DNA from: Chloroflexota bacterium
Lineage (GTDB): Bacteria; Chloroflexota; UBA11872
Assembly: GCA_022820025.1 (NCBI GenBank)
Contig: JAJEGF010000024.1
Coordinates: 1-53,266, forward strand
Direction of reading: 5' to 3'
DNA length: 53,266 bases
The notes under the pieces: generated by a model
What the model was told of the DNA's origin: nothing
Seen by the model: the letters and a program-made list of their open reading frames with translations, nothing else
Database searches by the model: none
Shown: piece by piece, positions 33,867 through 39,927 of the stretch
How positions within the stretch are numbered: position 1 is the first letter of the stretch
How the letters are laid out: every line of letters begins with the position of its first letter
Translations under genes and position numbers: made by a program

Positions 33867-35294
33867 TCATGTCTCGGACTTGCGAGATGTTGGCCCATCT
33901 GGACCAAGTACTGCTGCGGTTATGAGGCGAAGCGGAATGAACGTGATCAGCGCGAGAGAAGCGAATACGTCGGCAGCTAGCAGCGGCCAGCGCCAGCCGG
34001 ACTTCGCGAGAACCCAGATTGCCGAGAGCTTGGAGCGCGACGGTTGGGGCGGGCCGTAGGCTATGAATTCCAGGTCTTGATCTGGCCAAGCCAGCGCGCC
34101 GTTGATCGAAAGCCGGCCGTCAGGGTAGCGGTTTCCTTTGGTGGCGCCGATCTGCATATCGGCTCCGGACTCGATGTCAATCGCGACCTGGAGGGCCAGT
34201 TGCCGTCCTTCGGCCACGGTGAGCGGCGGCAGCAGTTCAATGTCTCGCCAGCGTGGGCAGTCGCCGGCGGGAATCTCGATCGAGCCTCGGGCCAGAATTC
34301 GGTCTGGCGCATCGAGTGTTGTGAATCGAACTGCCACGGTTCCGGATGGACCAGTAAGATCGCAATTTGCCAGTCGGAGTCTGACGCTGTGCACGGGCGT
34401 GGCCGGCATGCGGACTTCCTGGACCAAGGCTTCATGCTGCTGAAGACTCACGCCAAAGGCTCCCGCCCGCGTGTAGGGGGCAAGCGCCTCCACCAACGGC
34501 GGGCGGAATAGAAGTGCGATCGCGAGGCCGCCAAGCAGGACCAACGCAGCGACCGATCCAACGATGGACCGACGACCGTGACTACCGAACAGGTCATACG
34601 GCGGGGGAAGGCCACCTCGGAGCACTATGGCCGCCGTCACTCCGATTAGCAGGGTGCCGCTGAATTCCAGGGTCTCCTCAAGGACAAACTCGACAGCCCT
34701 CGCTCGCCCGTAGAACACCCACGGATCAATCGCCTCATGCAGAAGAGCAAGCACCCAGCAGGCGATCCCAAGCGTCAGCGGCCTGCGGGACTCTCGCGAA
34801 TCCAATCCCTTACGGATGAAGACCCACATCGCCAGCACGAATGCTACGACCAGCGGACTCGCGAGAACCGGCCAGGGAAGGCCCAAGCGTTCCGAATGTC
34901 CGACGACCGAAACCGGACCATCCTTCTTGAATTCGGCGAGCTCTTCAAATGCCAGGGCGGCAGTCGTCAGTGCCATAACGGCCCAACCGCCGACGGCCAT
35001 CCAGCCTGCCGATCGGCGATGGGTGCTTACGGCCGTCGCGGCCACCAGGAGCGTCACGCTAGCCAGGGTTGCGGCGGAAACCGTATTCGCAATTGTTCCT
35101 TCGTTGCTGGCGTTCAGCCGACCCAGCGTGGTGTTCCAGGGCGGCAGAAGCTCCGGGAACGCCAGGCTGAAGAGATGCGGAAGAACGTAGGCCCCCCACC
35201 AGAAGATCACGACGCTCAGCAGTGTGATCCGCCCAATCCCGGTCGCAAGCCGCCAGGCAGCTTCTGGCGCGACTGGAGTCCTTCGTCGGTTCAT
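33867..35294 (-). CDS. Multi-pass membrane protein of unknown function
   Basis: A 475-residue protein from the ATG at 35292-35294 (MNRRRTPVAPEAAWRLA); the frame is open further upstream, but that part is not protein-like. Residues 20-290 hold about seven hydrophobic helices (for example ITLLSVVIFWWGAYVL and VVAFVLAMWVFI). Residues 300-440 form a soluble domain with a beta-rich look (VHSVRLRLANCDLTGPSGTV), which may be a jelly-roll-type module outside the membrane. A final helix lies near 445-465. I recognise no family. The gene sits alone between intact guaB and a guaB 3' fragment, consistent with arrival by insertion. Confidence 0.6.
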   Translation of the reverse strand: MNRRRTPVAPEAAWRLATGIGRITLLSVVIFWWGAYVLPHLFSLAFPELLPPWNTTLGRLNASNEGTIANTVSAATLASVTLLVAATAVSTHRRSAGWMAVGGWAVMALTTAALAFEELAEFKKDGPVSVVGHSERLGLPWPVLASPLVVAFVLAMWVFIRKGLDSRESRRPLTLGIACWVLALLHEAIDPWVFYGRARAVEFVLEETLEFSGTLLIGVTAAIVLRGGLPPPYDLFGSHGRRSIVGSVAALVLLGGLAIALLFRPPLVEALAPYTRAGAFGVSLQQHEALVQEVRMPATPVHSVRLRLANCDLTGPSGTVAVRFTTLDAPDRILARGSIEIPAGDCPRWRDIELLPPLTVAEGRQLALQVAIDIESGADMQIGATKGNRYPDGRLSINGALAWPDQDLEFIAYGPPQPSRSKLSAIWVLAKSGWRWPLLAADVFASLALITFIPLRLITAAVLGPDGPTSRKSET

Positions 35295-35819
35295 TTCAGG
35301 CTCGATAGCCTCGCCGAGGTTTCGAGAATGCAGGTGGCGCGCTCTGGCGGCTGTTCTGCAGGTTCCGGTATGACGAGTCGCAACATCACCCGGATGCCGG
35401 CCGGCGGTTGCTCTGCACGCGAGCAATGGCAGTTCGGTCGCAGAGTCGTTGGGCCCGGAAGTCTCTGCTTGCCCACGGATTGGCTAATGGATCAACTCGG
35501 ACAACGCTGACATTCGAATCCGGCCGATGACGTTGTTAGCGAGCGGAGCCAACCGCGTCGCTGATAGTCGACCGAGTGTCATCTGTTGATGACTGGTACC
35601 GGGCGACGGCTCATTGCCATGCATTCGTCTGCTTAATCGGGTTGACGATACGGCACTGACGCTGAAGGGGCGAGGTGGTCGGGGGAGGTGGGCAGCCTTC
35701 CTGGATCGCTGCGACGTTGCGATGTCAGCCTAAAGATGCCGGGGACATTGATGGCGACGCCAAGGCTGGGCTATCTGGGAGTTGCTGAGATCCCGCTTTG
35801 GACGCGGGAGTGATGGGGA
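35295..35819. other. Intergenic stretch between the membrane protein gene and guaB
   Basis: About 525 bases with no gene I can support. Near the guaB end, TCCCGC and GCGGGA (35791-35796 and 35804-35809) form a 6-bp stem with a 7-base loop, a weak terminator-like hairpin for guaB. No T-run follows. No integrase fragment is visible, although this is the inner edge of the segment bounded by the guaB 3'-end duplication. Confidence 0.45.
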
Positions 35820-37343
35820 CTAACGCGAGCGGTGTTGGTAGTTGGGAGATTCCTTGACGAGGACGACGTCGTGGGGGTGGCTTTCGTCGGCGCCGGCGTT
35901 GGTGACGCGGACGAAGCGGGCCCTGGTTTGCATGGCGTGGATGTCCCGTGCGCCGACGTAGCCCATGGATGAACAGAGGCCGCCCACCAACTGGTGGATG
36001 AGACCGGCGGTGGGGCCGCGGTAGGGGGTCTGGGCTTCGACGCCTTCGGCGACGAGTTTGGCGGCGTCTTCGACTTCGTGCTGGCCGTAGCGGTCGCGCG
36101 TGGCGAGGCGCCGATCAACCATGGCGCCGATGGAGCCCATGCCGCGGTATTCCTTGAAGCGTTCGCCCTGGCGATAGACGATTTCGCCGGGGCTGGCGTC
36201 GGTGCCAGCCAGCAGGTTGCCGATCATGACGGCGGAAGCGCCGGCGGCGATGGCCTTGGCCACGTCGCCGGAGTAGCGGATGCCGCCGTCGGCGATGAGC
36301 TGGACGCCGTGCTCGGCGCAGGGGTCGGCGCAGTCGAGGATGGCGGTGAGTTGGGGAACGCCTACGCCGGCGACGACGCGGGTGGTGCAGATGGCGGCGG
36401 GTCCGACGCCGACCTTGATGGCGTCAGCGCCGGCCTGGATGAGGTCGCTGGCGCCGGCGGCGGTGACCACGTTGCCGGCGATGACTTCGATATCGAGGTT
36501 GTCCTTGACGCGACTGACCATGTCCAGGACGGCGGAGTGGTGGCCGTGGGCGGAGTCGACGACGAGGACATCAACGCCGGCCTGGGTGAGTTCGCGGGCG
36601 CGGTCGAAGGCTTCCTCCTGGACGCCGACGGCAGCGGCGACAACGAGACGGCCCTTGTCGTCGTAGACGGCATGGGGAAACTGCTGTCGCTTGGCGATGT
36701 CCTTGACGGTGATAAGGCCGCGGAGGATGCCCTGGGAATCGACGACGGGCAGCTTTTCGATGCGGTGTTCGTGGAGGCGGTGCTGGGCCTGCCGGAGGGT
36801 GGTGCCGACGGGGGCGGTGACGAGGTTCTGGCTGGTCATGAGGTCGGCGACGGTGCGGGCCTGGTCGTGGGTGAAGCGCATGTCGCGGTTGGTGAGGATG
36901 CCGACGAGGCGGCCGTCTTCGTCAGTAATGGGCACGCCGGAGATGCGGTAGCGGGCCATGACGGCGTTGGCTTCGGCGAGGGTGGCGGTGGGGGGCAGGG
37001 TGACGGGGTCGACGATCATGCCGGACTGGGAGCGCTTGACTTTGTCGATTTCACCGACCTGGTCGTCAATGCTGAGGTTGCGGTGGATGACGCCGATGCC
37101 GCCGGCACGGGCCATGGCGACGGCCATGGTGGCCTCGGTGACGGTGTCCATGGCGGAGGACACGAGGGGCACGTTGAGGGTGAGGCGGGGCGTGATGCTG
37201 GTGCGGGTGTCGACTTGCGTGGGGAGCACGTCCGAGCGGCCGGGGACGAGGAGGACGTCGTCGTAGGTAAGGCCTTCGACGATGCTGCGGGTGGTCGTTA
37301 CGGACTGCTCTTCGATGCGAACCGGATTCGGATCAAGCGACAC
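35820..37343 (-). CDS. guaB: Inosine-5'-monophosphate dehydrogenase (GuaB)
   Basis: Oxidises IMP to XMP with NAD+, the committed step to guanine nucleotides. The product has the N-terminal [20 protein letters not shown] and the two CBS domains inserted at about residues 100-220. The catalytic loop [20 protein letters not shown] carries the active-site Cys. Also present are the IMP site in [20 protein letters not shown] and the flap in [11 protein letters not shown] start at the GTG at 37341-37343, which has AGGGAGG nine bases upstream and gives 507 residues. The open frame runs on to 37481 through a leader that contains a terminator hairpin. A 3'-end copy of this gene lies 2.15 kb downstream. 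Confidence 0.95.
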   Translation of the reverse strand: MSLDPNPVRIEEQSVTTTRSIVEGLTYDDVLLVPGRSDVLPTQVDTRTSITPRLTLNVPLVSSAMDTVTEATMAVAMARAGGIGVIHRNLSIDDQVGEIDKVKRSQSGMIVDPVTLPPTATLAEANAVMARYRISGVPITDEDGRLVGILTNRDMRFTHDQARTVADLMTSQNLVTAPVGTTLRQAQHRLHEHRIEKLPVVDSQGILRGLITVKDIAKRQQFPHAVYDDKGRLVVAAAVGVQEEAFDRARELTQAGVDVLVVDSAHGHHSAVLDMVSRVKDNLDIEVIAGNVVTAAGASDLIQAGADAIKVGVGPAAICTTRVVAGVGVPQLTAILDCADPCAEHGVQLIADGGIRYSGDVAKAIAAGASAVMIGNLLAGTDASPGEIVYRQGERFKEYRGMGSIGAMVDRRLATRDRYGQHEVEDAAKLVAEGVEAQTPYRGPTAGLIHQLVGGLCSSMGYVGARDIHAMQTRARFVRVTNAGADESHPHDVVLVKESPNYQHRSR

Positions 37344-37500
37344 GCAAGCGCCTCCCTGCGACGTGGGGTGACCCCGAATAACGAAAAAGACCCCGCGCCA
37401 CTTGGGCCGGGGTCGCGACGCGGGAGGGCGGCGCGCAGTCGGGGCAGGGTGCTTGAGACACCCGCCGGCGACGTGGGTCACCTCTCCTCATCGTGACCTC
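37344..37500 (-). promoter_or_regulatory. Structured guaB leader with alternative pairing
   Basis: The leader has three elements in order on the minus strand: GGTGACCC (37475-37482), the GGGTG/CACCC hairpin and the terminator hairpin. GGGTCACC follows just before the ribosome site (37367-37374). GGTGACCC and GGGTCACC are exact complements and could pair across the terminator. No known riboswitch class matches what I can see. Control by a purine nucleotide or by leader translation is inference only. Confidence 0.4.
37384..37414 (-). terminator. Intrinsic terminator hairpin in the guaB leader
   Basis: Read on the minus strand, GACCCC and GGGGTC (37409-37414 and 37389-37394) form a stem with a 14-base loop, followed directly by TTTTT (37384-37388). 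It lies 41 bases before the guaB start codon, so it is either the end of an upstream transcript or an attenuator. Its position inside the leader, downstream of another hairpin (GGGTG/CACCC, 37447-37463), favours attenuation. Confidence 0.6.
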
Positions 37501-37684
37501 ATGTTACACCCCCGGCCGGGGGTCTGCTGGGCATCGAGGTGGTTAGAGGGGCGGAGATTGGGGGTGGTCGGTTTGCAGCGTGGGAGGCGGGGGTGGAGGC
37601 CTGCGTTTTCAGGGATGTCGAATGGCGCGTCGGTAGAATGCGATGCCGTGGGAGCGCGGGACGCTCCCGCCGGGGAGAACCTAA

Positions 37685-37894
37685 ATGGCGACGGCGACTC
37701 TGGAAGAACGAGTCAGTCGTCTCGAGGGCGGGTTCGAGCACTTGGCGACGAAGGCCGATGTAGCGGAACTACGAGGCGATTTTCACGCATTGGAATCGCG
37801 CCTGATGCGCTGGATGGTGGGCGCGATTCTGGGAGCGGTGGCCGCAGCGGCGGCTGTTACAGGACTGATCGTGGCGCTGGTGGGAGCGGTTTAG
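37685..37894 (+). CDS. Small coiled-coil protein with C-terminal membrane anchor
   Basis: A 69-residue protein with a strong ribosome site (GGGGAG seven bases upstream of ATG). Residues 5-42 are a heptad-patterned helix (LEERVSRLEGGFEHLATKAD followed by VAELRGDFHALESRL). Residues 43-69 are one membrane helix (WMVGAILGAVAAAAAVTGLI). It resembles the short DUF1640/XhlA-like anchors common in bacterial genomes. Function unknown. It stands alone, upstream of the degenerate tRNA-His. Confidence 0.7.
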   Translation: MATATLEERVSRLEGGFEHLATKADVAELRGDFHALESRLMRWMVGAILGAVAAAAAVTGLIVALVGAV

Positions 37895-37981
37895 CGCGAG
37901 CGACGGCGCACGGAGCGTCTTTGCAGTGCCGGTCGGCAGACAGAATCACGGGCGGCCGGTAGATGCTGTCTTTCGGCCTGT

Positions 37982-38056
37982 GGTGGGCGTAGCTCAAACG
38001 GTTAGAGCTTCTGGTTGTGGCACAGAAGGCTAGGTGTTCAAGTCCCCTCGCTCACC
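37982..38056 (+). tRNA. tRNA-His (GTG), degenerate copy
   Basis: Anticodon GTG at 38017-38019, with the His-specific extra G at 37982 opposite C73 at 38056. It is almost the same as the intact copy at 39784, but with a G-A mismatch at the loop-closing pair of the anticodon stem (38014/38022) and a T-C mismatch in the T stem (38035/38045). The acceptor and D stems are intact and CCA is not encoded. It is either a weak tRNA or a decaying pseudogene. An IS481-type remnant begins within ten bases of its 3' end. Confidence 0.7.
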
Positions 38057-38063
38057 CCGGGAA

Positions 38064-38254
38064 GTGTCCAGTCCGGACAGATGGTCGACAGGTGTTCGGA
38101 GACATGGTGGACACCTAGGCCGGCTCCCGCAGATCCAGCGTGCCCAGGTCGTCGGTCAGAAAGCGGATAGCCCAGCAACCGTCGGCGGGCGTCGGGCGAA
38201 AGGCGCCGGACTGGCCGCGCAAAACTTTGGGCAACCGCAGGTGGCGGCCCTTGC
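38064..38254 (-). mobile_element. IS481-family insertion sequence remnant
   Basis: The minus strand encodes the C-terminal tail of an IS481-type transposase up to a stop at 38115-38117: HLRLPKVLRGQSGAFRPT followed by WAIRFLTDDLGTLDLREPA. The 50 bases beyond the stop (38064-38114) hold the element end: two tandem imperfect 21-22-bp repeats (CCGGACAGATGGTCGACAGG and TCGGAGACATGGTGGACACC), a layout I associate with IS481 ends. The catalytic DDE core is missing, so the element is dead. The remnant runs into the 3' end of the dehydratase gene. Confidence 0.7.
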
Positions 38255-39391
38255 TCAATACTGCTCAACCAGGTGGCGCCGGAATTGCTTCATGTCCCAC
38301 TCGATGCCAAACCCGGGACCGTCGGGCGGCGCAATATAGCCATCCCTGACTGGCGGGGCATTCATCGCGCCGAACTCTTCCGCCTGCCTGGCCAACCCCA
38401 GCCCGTCACCGCCGACCTCGTGATAGGTCGTGTTGGTAATCGCCATCTGCAGGTGCGCATTGACCGCTCCAAAGAGGCCTCCATGCCCGTTGAGTTCGAT
38501 ATTCGCGCCGTAGCACTGCGCAAAGTTGGCGCTCTTCATCGTCTGGGTCACGCCATGCATCCCGGTCGCGCGGATGATATCCGTCGCCTTGAGCAACAGC
38601 CGCTGACACGATCCTTCCATGTCGGCTTGCATCGGTTCGTGACCCATCACGGGCATGGTCAAGGCCGCGCAAAGCTCCTGTAGCTGGAGGATGTTCTCCT
38701 CGTGGATCGGCTCTTCCAGCCAGACGTAATCCAATTCCTCCATCAGCCGCCCGATCATGATCGCTTCTTCGAGCGTGTACGAGCGGACCGGGTCGTTGAT
38801 GAGGTCGTAGTCCGGTCCAACATGCTCCCGCAGCCCGCGAATGATCGGAACATCCGCCTTGCCGCCTTTGTAGCTGTGAATCTTGTAGGCAAAGATGCCC
38901 GCATTTTCGCGGCCCGCCTCGATGTGCCGCTTGTAGCCATCAAGGTCGGTGTCGCCGCCCATCAGATAGACGGCAATACGGTCACGCACCTTGCCCAACA
39001 GGTTGTAGACCGGCTGGTTGGTCGCCTGCCCGGCGATGTCCCACAGGCAGTGGTCGAAAGCGGCCGACCACGCATAGGGACGATATAGCCAACGCCGGGC
39101 CACCTCGAACTTCTGGAAGAAGTGCTCGCGGCGGAACGGATCCTCGCCGATGACCATCTCCCGCAAGAGATCAACCATGTCCTTCGCCTGGTCCACGCCC
39201 GGCGCGCACTGGGCGATGCTCTCGATCCCGTCATCGGTACGGACAATGAGAAATGGATGATGCTCCGGCCGCGAGGTCGGGAACGCTTTGTGGGTGTATT
39301 GAATACGGCGCAGATCCGGCACCTCGACCAGCCGATGCACCATGTCACCGGGCCGCTCGAGGATGCTGAGCTTGATTTCCGTGATCTTCAT
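38255..39391 (-). CDS. Enolase-superfamily (mandelate racemase/muconate lactonizing type) dehydratase
   Basis: A 378-residue COG4948-type enzyme that abstracts a proton next to a carboxylate, usually to dehydrate a sugar acid. The N-terminal capping domain starts MKITEIKLSILERPGDMVHR. Metal ligands are seen as Asp in DLINDPVRSY, Glu in VWLEEPIHEE and Glu in MGHEPMQADM. The catalytic base motif on strand 2 is KIH in FAYKIHSYKGG, and the C-terminal His is in ELNGHGGLFGAV. GAGGGGAG precedes the ATG. The exact sugar acid cannot be told. It lies between an IS481 remnant and an enolase-family pseudogene, within a tRNA-His-bounded zone. Confidence 0.88.
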   Translation of the reverse strand: MKITEIKLSILERPGDMVHRLVEVPDLRRIQYTHKAFPTSRPEHHPFLIVRTDDGIESIAQCAPGVDQAKDMVDLLREMVIGEDPFRREHFFQKFEVARRWLYRPYAWSAAFDHCLWDIAGQATNQPVYNLLGKVRDRIAVYLMGGDTDLDGYKRHIEAGRENAGIFAYKIHSYKGGKADVPIIRGLREHVGPDYDLINDPVRSYTLEEAIMIGRLMEELDYVWLEEPIHEENILQLQELCAALTMPVMGHEPMQADMEGSCQRLLLKATDIIRATGMHGVTQTMKSANFAQCYGANIELNGHGGLFGAVNAHLQMAITNTTYHEVGGDGLGLARQAEEFGAMNAPPVRDGYIAPPDGPGFGIEWDMKQFRRHLVEQY

Positions 39392-39434
39392 GGCACTCCC
39401 CTCAATTCTTCTCGCAGGGTCGGCACCGCGCCGA

Positions 39435-39755
39435 TCAGCATGCCTTTACCGGCGGAAACTCTCTCCCCCTGCGGTAGCTCCCGGCCCGCGTCGCCTTCGC
39501 GGCCGACGCGACACGCTCGGTACGCGCCTGTACGCGGTCCCAGTCCAACGCAAAACCCAGGCCCGGCTGCGTTGGTATGTGCATGTGGCCGTCCACGACC
39601 GGCATAGTGACGACCTGTGCCGTGGACCAGATGCTACCGGGCAGGTACTCGGCAGCAAGAATGGGAAAGTCTGGCTCGCCCCTTAGCCGCTGCAGTCCGT
39701 GAAAATCGCAGGCGGACAGCGGCTGGCGCGGAATGTGATGGATAGAATGGTGTCC
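39435..39755 (-). pseudogene. Decayed enolase-superfamily dehydratase, C-terminal remnant
   Basis: The minus strand is open for about 107 codons ending at 39435-39437. It includes LRGEPDFPILAAEYLPGSIW and, nearer the end, VVDGHMHIPTQPGLGFALDW. The second part is the usual C-terminal tail of this family. The first part looks like a barrel segment joined to it by a deletion. There is no start codon in a sensible place and the N-terminal and catalytic parts are missing. The 5' side is cut off at the tRNA-His. It was probably a second dehydratase beside the intact one. Confidence 0.6.
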
Positions 39756-39783
39756 GGCCGAGCGTGTGTCGCGTGCGGCTTGT

Positions 39784-39858
39784 GGTGGGCGTAGCTCAAT
39801 CGGTTAGAGCGTCTGGTTGTGGCCCAGAAGGCTGGGGGTTCAAGTCCCCTCGCTCACC
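39784..39858 (+). tRNA. tRNA-His (GTG)
   Basis: Anticodon GTG at 39819-39821 in the loop TTGTGGC, closed by a perfect five-pair stem (TCTGG/CCAGA). The acceptor stem pairs GTGGGCG with CGCTCAC. The extra G at 39784 opposite C73 is the histidine identity element. The D arm and the T arm (TTCAAGT loop) are normal. CCA is not encoded. This is the functional copy; the one at 37982 has two stem mismatches. A purine-rich tract (39864-39925) follows. Confidence 0.95.
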
Positions 39859-39863
39859 CCCGG

Positions 39864-39925
39864 GAAGAAGGAGAGAGGTAAGAGAAGTGAGGAGTGAGAA
39901 AGAGAAGAGGGACAGAGTAGGAGTC
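39864..39925 (+). repeat. Polypurine tract downstream of tRNA-His
   Basis: About 60 bases that are almost only A and G on the plus strand (repeats of GAGAG, GAAG and AGGAG types), between the tRNA and the end of the GH2 gene. It is low-complexity and non-coding. It could form triplex-like DNA or just be slippage-prone sequence. Confidence 0.6.
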
Positions 39926-39927
39926 GT

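Noticed and set aside
35994..37496. 500-codon plus-strand open frame opposite guaB
   Set aside because: The translation is a Gly/Asp/Val/Ala run without domains. It exists because guaB uses almost only C-ending codons.
37982..39858. Classical tRNA-targeted integrative element with attL and attR
   Set aside because: Both copies are full-length tRNAs, not a tRNA plus a short 3' fragment, and no integrase is present. I keep it as a duplicated tRNA with insertion debris.
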